Both the position numbers and the translations under genes were made by a program. A stretch of 44,749 bases of DNA, taken from CAZLLE01 sp964560425. GTDB lineage: Bacteria > Campylobacterota > Campylobacteria > Campylobacterales > QNZT01. Under the pieces are notes generated by a model. The model was not told where the DNA came from. It did not search any database and saw only the letters and a program-made list of their open reading frames with translations. This document shows, piece by piece, positions 9,205 to 17,225 of this stretch (positions are counted from its first letter, which is position 1; every line of letters starts with the position of its first letter). The stretch covers positions 1 through 44,749 of the forward strand of contig CAZLLE010000008.1 of NCBI GenBank assembly GCA_964560425.1, read 5' to 3'.

Positions 9205-12200
9205 TATGCACCCCCTTCTCTCTTTAATGCATCCCTACAAGCCTTGTTGCTAAGTCCTAGCTTAGTACACTCTTTTTTTGTTCGTGGAATATTTGGTTTA
9301 CCCCACCAATCATATTTGGGATTAAATTTCACCTCTTTATCTACATCATCATAGATAACAGAAACTTTTTGCATTTGGGTATCATTAAGATGACATTTTA
9401 GGGCAACATAGACACTTTGAGCTCTTTTGTATGCCAACTTTTTGTTATACCATGCAGGAGCTCTAGCATCTGTATTACCCTCTATTATAAGCTCTCCACC
9501 GCCATAAGCCTTTAACTTTTCTGCCATCTTTTTTATTGTTTTGGCTTGATCTGGTCTAATACAGTTTTGATCAGAATCAAAATATATTGAACCTATAGGG
9601 ATACTCTCCTTTTGAATATAACGCTCCTCTTTTATATCATTCTCAAAAACTATCTTTTCTCTTGAAAACTTTTCAACTTGAGGTAATTTCACACTAAAAT
9701 TAACTACATTTAATCCACTAGAAGTGACTCTATAAACTCTTGGATTTTCTGATAAAATTATAGTTCCATTAGGAAGTGTAGTTGGATCAATTTTGAGGAT
9801 AATATTTCTTCCACGCCCTCCAAATAGGCTTTTGATATCATCAGAGACATGATATCTTCCATATCCATCTGTCTCAATCACCATACCATCAACACCAACA
9901 ATTCTTACTCCAGCAATACCCTTCTCACAACAACTATCTTGGATTCCATTTTGATTTTTATCATCAAAAATTTTACCAATAATCAATGAGTTATCCATAA
10001 AGGGGATAGAGATAACTCGAACAGTAGCAATAGTACGATTACTAACTAAAATACCATTAGCATCTACTACTGAAGCCTCATTTATATGCTCTCCCTCTGC
10101 TACACCAATTCCAACTTGAAGAAGATAATCAATTTTAATAGACTCTTTAGAATCAAAGTCAATCCCTTCAAAAATAATAGGATCACTCCCTGTTGGTTCT
10201 ATTTTGCTCTTAACATCATCTTGAGTATTTAATACTCCATCTACACCTGCCCTTATAATAATTGCCGACTTTTTTACAAATGAAAATCCATCAGGAATAT
10301 TATCAGCTACACTTATATCACTTTTTGTAAATTTTGATTGGTTAGAAACAGTAATAGAGTATGGAACAAAATCACCAATACTTACCTCTTTTTTTTGTGA
10401 GACCTTATTGATAACAAAAGCCAAATCAACACTCTCAACAACATTACCACTATCAAGAGGAATATGATTATTAAATATCCCCATATCACCTATAGCTATC
10501 TCAAGATTCAAAAAGTATATAGTATCTTCTTCTAAAAGTGGAGCATCTGATTGAAGTTGAATTTGACAACTATCATTATTCAATAATTTATCAACAACAC
10601 AAAATCTCTCTTGAGTACCACTTTTAAAAGGCTCTTTTTGAGCGTTAATCTGTGAAGATGGAAATATATATCCATTAGGTGGAGTTATCTCTATTTTATA
10701 TATACTTTTAGATTTGGGACAAGAGGGATCTGCACCAAAATTGATATCAATCCAATAAAAACCATCATCTCTTGTAATCTGAGATTGCCCCAAATTTAAC
10801 AAACATTGTGAAGGCAAAAGAGTACCTTTATCATCTGTTATAGATACTTTAGCTCCAGCAATTGTCTCTCTAGTAAGAGCATCATAAACAACACCCGTAG
10901 GGTGAAGAGGCAAATCTTTTACTACAACTTCTGAAGGCTTAATATCATGAGTAGTCTCTACACCCATAAGATCTAAATAGGTATTAAAAAACTCTACTCT
11001 ATATTTTCCACCAAAAATATTTGAAACACTATATTGACCATTTTTATCTGTTTTAATATTAGATACAATCTCTCCCATCTCATTAATAATATGAACACTC
11101 CACCCCTCCATTCTCTTTTCATTATCATTAATATCATAACTATTATCTGAATCTAACCAAATAGTACCTCGAATTGTTATAGGATAATGAATAGTTACTA
11201 TAGCTTGATTTGACTCAGTAAAATCTTCATCTTTAATAGTATATTTAATAGGAGTAGGCTCACCTACAAAGGTATCAAGAGGAGTAAAAATAATCGTACC
11301 AGCTACAACACTCCAAATCCCCTCATTAATTACAATAAGAGAGTCTCCTGCGTTTAAAGTTCCAACAATTTGCAAAGAGACAGGATCAAGTGCCTTATCA
11401 TCTGATACCTTTTCATCATTTTTTAATACATCTATAACAGTTGGTTTTCCTACAACACCAACAACAGTATCATCTTTGGCAAAAGGGATAAAAGGAAAAT
11501 AATCAACAACTACTTTTGCCTCATTTGATTTGGTTTTATCTTCATTTTCTACAGTATAATAGATTTGCGTTGGATCATTTTTCATATTGGTATCGGGAAG
11601 AAATGTAATATAGCCATTATCAGGATTTACCACCCATATACCCTCATTTGGTACATCTAACTCTTTTGCATCATCAGACAAAACTGCACCTTCTATAGGA
11701 ACAATTTTTACACTAGTAGGATCTAATCTATTATTTGCATCTATATCCTTGCCATATCCATTATCTTCAAAAATATCTACTACAGTAGGATTTGTTCCAG
11801 ATATTGGCTGATTATTTCTCTTGTAATCATCTTTGGCAATGGGAATAACTTCTCCATTTTCTCCAAAATTAAATGAATCAATAAAAATTATCTTATAATC
11901 TTCAACTTCACCATCTCTAACTTTTTCACCACTAAAAAGATTATCATGGGGAGGTAAGTTTTGCTCAGTTGAGTATCTAAATCTTGCATAGCTATCACCT
12001 TTAGAGATATCTTTAGGAATATCTACTACTATAGTAACTGTATCTTTTGCTGAAGAGAGATAGTTATCAATAATTTTCTCTCCACTATCTTCAAAGTCAC
12101 CATCTCTATTAAAATCAATCCAGCCACTTAAATAACCATCCTCTACACCATTAGTTTGGATATTTAGAGTAACTTTTTCTCCAATTTTGAGTCTTTGATT

Positions 12201-13217
12201 TGAAAGAGATTTACTATCAACATAGACACCATCTTCATCATCTCCATCTTTATCAGCTTCCACACTATATTGATCCAACACATGATCATCATCACCATAT
12301 TTTGACCCCAAATATAATTTACTAGCTTGTGTAGATATTTGAGGTAATTTATGAGCAGCAATACCATAGCTAGATGGTGCATCTCCTGCATCTATACGCC
12401 CACCGCCATTACATGCTAGAGAGTCAATATCACTATTACCACCAAAAATTGCTGCTTTTAACATATCTCCATTTGAGATATCAATAGAGTATAGATTTCT
12501 TATGCCATCATGTTTAGCATCATCATTCTCAACATAAAGAAGACCATCTCCTGCAAAACTCAATCCTCCTGAATCAATAGGAAACTCTAGCTCTATTGGA
12601 TTTTTTGTACTATTAGAAGCTAAATCAACCTCATAAAGAGTGGGCTTAAGAGTAATAGTATCATCACCTACCACATAAAATTTATCTGTTTTTGAATCAT
12701 AAGCCAAACTTCTAAGAGTAATATTATCAGAAATTTTAATAGGCATACCAGCCTTAAGAGTTAAAGTATCCATATCCCATTGATAAAAATCAATCCAAGC
12801 ACCACTTGTTATTACTATTGCCGATAGATACTCTTTACCACTAACAGAATCTACATGAGATGTAGCACCTACAACTTCACTCCATCCACCAACAATAATG
12901 TTAGATTTAATACTCTCTCGTGTAGAAGCACTATTTAAATGATCAATACTATAAGCATACAAATTACAATCACTACCATCATTACAATCAAAAAGGTATA
13001 ATTTTTCATTACTCACACGATAGAAGGATCCTCCAACATTAAAAGGCTTATCAACTGCTATTTCAGTAGCACTAGGAAGGGGAGAACTTCCTGAATCTGG
13101 GGAGATAAACCAAGCTCTATTACTATCTTTACTCACACCATAACACTGAGCAATACCAGCAAAAAGATTAATTTGTAAAAAAATAGACAATAATATTAGG
13201 ATATGTTTGATATGCAT
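9204..13217 (-). CDS. Giant multidomain surface protein with GEVED, CshA-like, SdrD_B, DUF11 and OmpA modules
   Basis: A 1337-residue protein with a signal peptide at 1-20. Visible modules in order: a propeller-like N-terminal region (about 25-270); a GEVED domain with WIDFNRDGDF and DGEVEDYKI (about 355-442); two CshA-fibril-like repeats (about 470-572 and 582-677), each with a GIW-V core and KYT-type strand; an SdrD_B module starting GTIWLDSDNSYDIND (about 682); a DUF11 domain (about 930-1070); a second SdrD_B element, IFDDKNQNGIQD (about 1083-1094); and a C-terminal OmpA domain (about 1205-1295) with Asp1250 and Arg1265 as the likely peptidoglycan contacts. This architecture is typical of adhesins or structural surface proteins. 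AAGGAG lies upstream of the ATG. The OmpA domain lacks the usual C-terminal NRRV tail, which appears at the start of the coupled downstream protein. Confidence 0.88.
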   Translation of the reverse strand: MHIKHILILLSIFLQINLFAGIAQCYGVSKDSNRAWFISPDSGSSPLPSATEIAVDKPFNVGGSFYRVSNEKLYLFDCNDGSDCNLYAYSIDHLNSASTRESIKSNIIVGGWSEVVGATSHVDSVSGKEYLSAIVITSGAWIDFYQWDMDTLTLKAGMPIKISDNITLRSLAYDSKTDKFYVVGDDTITLKPTLYEVDLASNSTKNPIELEFPIDSGGLSFAGDGLLYVENDDAKHDGIRNLYSIDISNGDMLKAAIFGGNSDIDSLACNGGGRIDAGDAPSSYGIAAHKLPQISTQASKLYLGSKYGDDDHVLDQYSVEADKDGDDEDGVYVDSKSLSNQRLKIGEKVTLNIQTNGVEDGYLSGWIDFNRDGDFEDSGEKIIDNYLSSAKDTVTIVVDIPKDISKGDSYARFRYSTEQNLPPHDNLFSGEKVRDGEVEDYKIIFIDSFNFGENGEVIPIAKDDYKRNNQPISGTNPTVVDIFEDNGYGKDIDANNRLDPTSVKIVPIEGAVLSDDAKELDVPNEGIWVVNPDNGYITFLPDTNMKNDPTQIYYTVENEDKTKSNEAKVVVDYFPFIPFAKDDTVVGVVGKPTVIDVLKNDEKVSDDKALDPVSLQIVGTLNAGDSLIVINEGIWSVVAGTIIFTPLDTFVGEPTPIKYTIKDEDFTESNQAIVTIHYPITIRGTIWLDSDNSYDINDNEKRMEGWSVHIINEMGEIVSNIKTDKNGQYSVSNIFGGKYRVEFFNTYLDLMGVETTHDIKPSEVVVKDLPLHPTGVVYDALTRETIAGAKVSITDDKGTLLPSQCLLNLGQSQITRDDGFYWIDINFGADPSCPKSKSIYKIEITPPNGYIFPSSQINAQKEPFKSGTQERFCVVDKLLNNDSCQIQLQSDAPLLEEDTIYFLNLEIAIGDMGIFNNHIPLDSGNVVESVDLAFVINKVSQKKEVSIGDFVPYSITVSNQSKFTKSDISVADNIPDGFSFVKKSAIIIRAGVDGVLNTQDDVKSKIEPTGSDPIIFEGIDFDSKESIKIDYLLQVGIGVAEGEHINEASVVDANGILVSNRTIATVRVISIPFMDNSLIIGKIFDDKNQNGIQDSCCEKGIAGVRIVGVDGMVIETDGYGRYHVSDDIKSLFGGRGRNIILKIDPTTLPNGTIILSENPRVYRVTSSGLNVVNFSVKLPQVEKFSREKIVFENDIKEERYIQKESIPIGSIYFDSDQNCIRPDQAKTIKKMAEKLKAYGGGELIIEGNTDARAPAWYNKKLAYKRAQSVYVALKCHLNDTQMQKVSVIYDDVDKEVKFNPKYDWWGKPNIPRTKKECTKLGLSNKACRDALKREGGA

Positions 13218-13277
13218 ATAAAAACTCCTTCTAGATCTAACTCATATTATCGACTAAAAGAAGTTTTTTTTAAGTTT

Positions 13278-13598
13278 TTATTGAGGAGGTTTTATATCCT
13301 TTACCATATCGTGAAGTTTTGCATTTTGTTCAAAACCTGAAGGAAGAAGCTCTATATCTCCAGTTTTTTTCAAAATTTTAGCAACAGCTAAAAATAGAAA
13401 AGACCCCATAGGAAGTACTGTAATACCGCCACCTACACCCATTCTAAAAAGATCAGCCAGTTGATCTTTAATAAAGATTTTTTCATCATCTGTTTTATCT
13501 TTTTTGGAGATAAGTTTTAACATGACTCTTGTCTCATGATACTCAATATGAGCACCTATTTTCATTTTAGAAATAACATTATTAATACGATTTTTCAT
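13278..13598 (-). CDS. Small LETM1-like protein
   Basis: A 106-residue protein. The second half, DQLADLFRMGVGGGI followed by a hydrophobic stretch and ILKKTGDIELLPSGFE (about 46-91), matches the pattern of the LETM1 core: a charged helix, a Pro/Gly-containing hydrophobic segment, then a Lys-containing helix ending LPSxFE. In mitochondria LETM1 is an inner-membrane protein tied to cation homeostasis and ribosome binding. Short bacterial members are known, but their role is not. There is no signal peptide; the hydrophobic stretch (about 55-73) could be one membrane segment. AGGGGAA lies upstream of the ATG. It is 60 bases ahead of the giant surface-protein gene on the same strand and may be co-transcribed. 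Confidence 0.6.
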   Translation of the reverse strand: MKNRINNVISKMKIGAHIEYHETRVMLKLISKKDKTDDEKIFIKDQLADLFRMGVGGGITVLPMGSFLFLAVAKILKKTGDIELLPSGFEQNAKLHDMVKDIKPPQ

Positions 13599-13694
13599 AA
13601 CAGAAGATTCCCCTAAAAAGATATTGTTTTTAAGGATAATTAAGTTTTGTTTAATTTAAGATTAAAGAAAAATATAAATTTAAGATATTAAATA

Positions 13695-13718
13695 TTCATG
13701 GGAAAGTTTTCCCATGAA
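13695..13718 (-). terminator. Hairpin terminator of the efp / DJ-1 operon
   Basis: TTCATGGGAAA (13695-13705) pairs with TTTCCCATGAA (13708-13718), a perfect stem directly after the DJ-1-family stop codon. The minus strand continues into an A/T-rich TATTTAATATC rather than a clean T-run. Confidence 0.6.
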
Positions 13719-13719
13719 G

Positions 13720-14274
13720 TTAACAGTAATCCGCCAAAAGCCCATTTTTGAGAGCTTGATATGTCTCATCACCTACAAGCTGCTTGACAATAGATAATCC
13801 AAAACATATTGCAGTACCAGGTCCCCTTGAAGTCACAATTCGACCAGATACAACAACTTTATCTTTATCTGTAAAGTTTCCACTCTTTATACCCTCTTCA
13901 TACGAAGGATAACAGGTATAATCACCCTTAATTAAACCCGCTTTTTCAAGAGCAATAGGTGCAGCACATATAGCACCAATTGGCTTAGAAGAGCTATCAA
14001 ACTCTTTTAATAACTCTTGCACCCTATCACTATCACGAAGATGCTCCGCACCAGGTATACCACCAGGTAAAACAATCATATCAAAGTCTTCACTTTTAAT
14101 ATTTTTCAGTTCATTATTTGCAACAATAGTAATACCATTTGAACCAAGAACATTACGACGATCATCCAAAGAGGCACTAACAACCTCTATACCACCTCTA
14201 CGCAAAACATCAATTATAGATACAACTTCAATCTCTTCAAATCCCATTGCCAACGGAACTAATACACTTGCCAT
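13720..14274 (-). CDS. DJ-1/PfpI family protein
   Basis: A 184-residue cytoplasmic protein of the DJ-1/ThiJ/PfpI superfamily. The N-terminus VLVPLAMGFEEIEVVSIIDVLRR carries the conserved Glu16, equivalent to Glu18 of human DJ-1. The nucleophile elbow AICAAP holds Cys103, and DMIVLPGGIPGAEHLRDS precedes it. It belongs to the DJ-1/YajL branch, proposed to act as protein or nucleotide deglycases, glyoxalases or oxidative-stress chaperones; which applies here cannot be told. It starts 16 bases after the efp stop with AAAGGA upstream, so the two genes form an operon, and a hairpin follows its stop. Confidence 0.9.
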   Translation of the reverse strand: MASVLVPLAMGFEEIEVVSIIDVLRRGGIEVVSASLDDRRNVLGSNGITIVANNELKNIKSEDFDMIVLPGGIPGAEHLRDSDRVQELLKEFDSSSKPIGAICAAPIALEKAGLIKGDYTCYPSYEEGIKSGNFTDKDKVVVSGRIVTSRGPGTAICFGLSIVKQLVGDETYQALKNGLLADYC

Positions 14275-14290
14275 GATAAGATCCTTTTAC

Positions 14291-14854
14291 CTATTTAATT
14301 TTCTCTAAATATTCACCTTTTACAGTGTCTACACGAACTTTATCACCCTCAAGGACATGATAAGGTATTTGAATTACAGCACCACTCTCTAGTGTTGCTG
14401 GTTTTTTACCACCTTGTGAATCACCTTTGAAATTTGGACCAGTCTCTGCAATTACCAACTCTACAGTTGAAGGAGCCTCTACATCAATTGCATTTCCATT
14501 ATGAAAAAGAATCTCAACATTCATGCCATCAACAATCCATTTTTCAGTATCACCAACTTGATCATAAGTCAAACCAACTTGATCATAAGTAACAGTATCC
14601 ATAAATTGTAACATCTCCCCATCATCATATAGATATTGCATTGTCTTTTGTTCTAAATCAGGTTTTGCACACTTATCACCTGCATGAAAAGTCTTCTCTA
14701 CTACTTTGCCATTTAAATATGATTTAATTTTGCATCTTACAAATGCTGCACCCTTACCTGGTTTTACATGTTGATACTCTGTTATTTTATATGGTTTACC
14801 ATCTAACTCTATTTTAAGACCTTTTTTAAGATCTCCCATTGAAATTGAAGCCAT
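14291..14854 (-). CDS. efp: Translation elongation factor P
   Basis: A 187-residue, three-domain protein that enters the ribosomal E/P site and rescues ribosomes stalled at polyproline. Domain I carries HVKPGKGAAFVRCK with Lys34 at the tip, the residue that EpmA beta-lysylates in Escherichia coli. The C-terminus GDKVRVDTVKGEYLEKIK is typical of domain III. No modification enzyme lies in this window. AGGAG precedes the ATG, and an extended -10 at 14881-14889 gives a leader of about 20 nt. The DJ-1 gene follows in the same operon. A DNA repeat in the coding region produces TYDQVGL/TYDQVGD without changing family length. Confidence 0.97.
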   Translation of the reverse strand: MASISMGDLKKGLKIELDGKPYKITEYQHVKPGKGAAFVRCKIKSYLNGKVVEKTFHAGDKCAKPDLEQKTMQYLYDDGEMLQFMDTVTYDQVGLTYDQVGDTEKWIVDGMNVEILFHNGNAIDVEAPSTVELVIAETGPNFKGDSQGGKKPATLESGAVIQIPYHVLEGDKVRVDTVKGEYLEKIK

Positions 14855-14880
14855 TGCCTCTCCTATCTTAATTTTAAGCG

Positions 14881-14889
14881 ATTATAACA
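14881..14889 (-). promoter_or_regulatory. Extended -10 promoter of efp
   Basis: The minus strand reads TGTTATAAT, with TATAAT at 14886-14881 and TG at 14889-14888. The surrounding TTTTTGTTATAATC and the GCTTAAA downstream nearly repeat the argH promoter at 293-317. Confidence 0.65.
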
Positions 14890-14945
14890 AAAAGCATATA
14901 TAAATAAAAATGACAAACTATGTAAATTTTATATAACTTTTTGGC

Positions 14946-14951
14946 TATAAT
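14946..14951 (+). promoter_or_regulatory. -10 box of the 41-residue membrane peptide gene
   Basis: A perfect TATAAT preceded by TTGGC lies 36 bases before the ATG at 14982. It is divergent from the efp promoter 60 bases away. Confidence 0.5.
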
Positions 14952-14981
14952 TAAAATATTATTTCATAAAAGGAGAATTAG

Positions 14982-15107
14982 ATGAATAAAAGTTTAGTCT
15001 ATTTTATCGTCGCTGTACTTGTTATTATTATTGCTGCACAAGCATATTCTACATACATAGATGCTAATCCAGAAGTGGCAACTACATCAGTAGAAACAAC
15101 TCACTAA
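14982..15107 (+). CDS. 41-residue single-span membrane peptide
   Basis: A short gene whose product begins MNKSLVYFIVAVLVIIIAAQ. It has a two-lysine-flanked hydrophobic helix (about residues 5-24) and a polar tail ending TSVETTH. It could be one transmembrane span with the tail in the periplasm, or a long uncleaved signal. It has every mark of a real gene: a perfect TATAAT 31-36 bases upstream, AAGGAG seven bases before the ATG, and a strong intrinsic terminator seven bases after the stop. The family is not recognised and the function is unknown. It stands alone between the divergent efp operon and the convergent CotH operon. Confidence 0.75.
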   Translation: MNKSLVYFIVAVLVIIIAAQAYSTYIDANPEVATTSVETTH

Positions 15108-15113
15108 TATAGA

Positions 15114-15143
15114 GTCATTCCCCAAAGAGGGGGAATGACTTTT
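15114..15143 (+). terminator. Intrinsic terminator
   Basis: GTCATTCCCC (15114-15123) pairs with GGGGAATGAC (15130-15139) around loop AAAGAG and is followed by TTTT. The same stem lies 12 bases beyond the end of the convergent CotH operon and may also stop that transcript. Confidence 0.85.
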
Positions 15144-15154
15144 CATTTAATTTA

Positions 15155-17188
15155 TTAAAGTGCATCTAGTTGTGATGCTAAAATATCTTTTCTTTGATTT
15201 ACAAAGTCACGAAGTTCACCATCTACATAATCATTAAATTTTTGCTCTTTTGCTGGCCAGTGAGCAGGTATAGACATATAGTTTTTCCTTGGAGCTATAA
15301 GCTCATCTATAATTCTATTTACATTTACAGGGTCAAATGTGCTATTTAGTAGATTATTAAATTTTGTTTTAAACTTTGCCTTAAATGCACTATTAGTTAA
15401 TAGACCTCTTAATAATTTTGTAATCATAGGACCTGATCCCGTTGCAACATCAAAGTAGTTCTTTTTATTTGCAGGGGCTCTAAAGCCTAAATCTATATCA
15501 TCAAGTATCCATCTCCATTTGGCACCCTCTTTTCTCTCTCTCCAACATCTATGATTAGCCCATATCCAATCAGTATTACCGACATAAATCATAACAATCA
15601 TGTAATCCATATAACTATCTATATCAACCATCGTGGCAAGGGTATTATAGTTTTCAGCAGTTGATAAATCACTATTCTTGATATAATCAAACAACTTATT
15701 ATATTCAACCATATCTCCTTTTTTAATACGATTTCCTCTATTTATGATATCCAAATTTTTTCTATTAATTTCAGGATGATTAGATTTTAGATAATCAGTA
15801 TCCTTAGATTCTCTAATATTATATATCCCCCAATAATAACCATTTAAAAACATTTGCACTGTTTTATATTCTTGATAATCAACATCTAGTTTAGCATCTT
15901 TAACAAGAGCTGCTGCTAACATATCTAATATATATAACCCCTCATATCCAACTCTAAGTTTTAATGATTTTAGACTCTTCATATTTGGCTTATCATCAAA
16001 AAATATATTTTCGAGTGATGAAGTACCATATTTTTTACCAAGCTCTAATTTAAATGATTTTTTACTAACTTTTCTAGAACATCCTCCCGCTATTGATATA
16101 TCAGAGTCAAAAGAGACTATTTTTTGTCTTGATGAATCAAAATACTCTATAGATGCAGGTCGTCTCCACTCTTGCCCATAATTTACAGGTACAGTTGCAC
16201 TTTTTGAGCACTGTTTTAGAGGTGCTCCATTTTTACCCTCTACATATATTCCAATCATATCATCATATAGATATTCTGAATTCATAGCTACTGCAAAAAT
16301 AGGCAAATTAGTATCAACTTCATTAACAAAATATGTATTACTAGCAATTGAGCTCAAAAGATGATCACTCTCTAGTGCCACAGCTCTGACTGTTTCTGTT
16401 TTATCAATATTTATTGCCTCTGTATATAGTGTAGATTTTGTTGTTGGAGTACTGCCATCAGTAGTATAATATATAGAAGCTCCATTATCAGCTCTTAACA
16501 TTAATGAGTCGGATCCATTATATATAAATTCTGGTTCGGGAGTTGGTAATAGTTGAGTCAAAATTTCACCATTTTTTGCATTTGGCGTAGGAGTCATATA
16601 GAGTACTTCTCCTTGTGTATTTGCTATTGAAACATCTCCTTTTGTACCTTTATATTTAATGGTATCAATAATGCTCCCACTTCTATCTGCAAATGTAATT
16701 TTAGCTTTTTTTGAAGAGAGACCAAAATTGGTATGAAGCTCTTTTCCTACCATATCCTCTTTATCTGCCCAAATCAAGAGATATCCTTGAGCATCAATAG
16801 TTGTATTAGCTGGTATTTGCCACAATTTTGTATTATTTTTATCATTACTCAGATAATATCCACCAATATCTACTACTTCATCCGAATTGTTATAAAGTTC
16901 AATCCAATCTGAAAAAGCATAAAAATCAGTATCAAAATTTATAGTTGCATTAGATGGTAAAAGTTCATCAATATGAACACCTTGTTCAAACTCTTGTGCA
17001 TGTACATTACTTACATGAGCGGGAGGAGTGGCTATAGGAGTAGAGTTGCTAGTATCACTACTACTATTATTTATTATATTATTCGTATTAGTAATACTAT
17101 CCTCCCCTCCACTACCGCCACCACAAGCAGTAAAGGTAGATAAAGTTATACCAAATACGATATATTTTAGAGATGATGAAAAATTCAT
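15155..17188 (-). CDS. CotH-type kinase lipoprotein with lamin-tail domain (paralogue 1)
   Basis: A 677-residue lipoprotein with signal 1-21, lipobox FTAC and Cys22. Domains in order: lamin-tail domain (about 72-200: DWIELYNNSDE, GGYYLSNDKN, LHTNFGLSS); chitobiase C-terminal-like module (about 218-288: IYYTTDGSTPTT); CotH domain (about 294 to the end: PASIEYF, SRKVSKKSFKLEL, NGYYWGIYNIRE, WRWILDDIDLGF with Asp564 and Asp566). CotH of Bacillus is an atypical kinase; the Lys of KKS, the Glu of NIRE and the DxD pair are kept, so activity is plausible. The frame is open upstream to 17293, but that would run into the preceding gene, whereas ATG 17188 has AAGGAA and begins the lipoprotein signal. 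Last gene of the three-CotH operon, lacking the DUF5011 and C-terminal modules of its two partners. Confidence 0.88.
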   Translation of the reverse strand: MNFSSSLKYIVFGITLSTFTACGGGSGGEDSITNTNNIINNSSSDTSNSTPIATPPAHVSNVHAQEFEQGVHIDELLPSNATINFDTDFYAFSDWIELYNNSDEVVDIGGYYLSNDKNNTKLWQIPANTTIDAQGYLLIWADKEDMVGKELHTNFGLSSKKAKITFADRSGSIIDTIKYKGTKGDVSIANTQGEVLYMTPTPNAKNGEILTQLLPTPEPEFIYNGSDSLMLRADNGASIYYTTDGSTPTTKSTLYTEAINIDKTETVRAVALESDHLLSSIASNTYFVNEVDTNLPIFAVAMNSEYLYDDMIGIYVEGKNGAPLKQCSKSATVPVNYGQEWRRPASIEYFDSSRQKIVSFDSDISIAGGCSRKVSKKSFKLELGKKYGTSSLENIFFDDKPNMKSLKSLKLRVGYEGLYILDMLAAALVKDAKLDVDYQEYKTVQMFLNGYYWGIYNIRESKDTDYLKSNHPEINRKNLDIINRGNRIKKGDMVEYNKLFDYIKNSDLSTAENYNTLATMVDIDSYMDYMIVMIYVGNTDWIWANHRCWRERKEGAKWRWILDDIDLGFRAPANKKNYFDVATGSGPMITKLLRGLLTNSAFKAKFKTKFNNLLNSTFDPVNVNRIIDELIAPRKNYMSIPAHWPAKEQKFNDYVDGELRDFVNQRKDILASQLDAL

Positions 17189-17225
17189 ATTTATATTCCT
17201 TAAAATTATTTTCTTATATATAGGT

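Noticed and set aside
12164..12391. Open frame of 75 codons inside the giant surface-protein gene
   Set aside because: It lies in another frame of a well-supported coding region, has no ribosome site and encodes a Met-rich low-complexity string.
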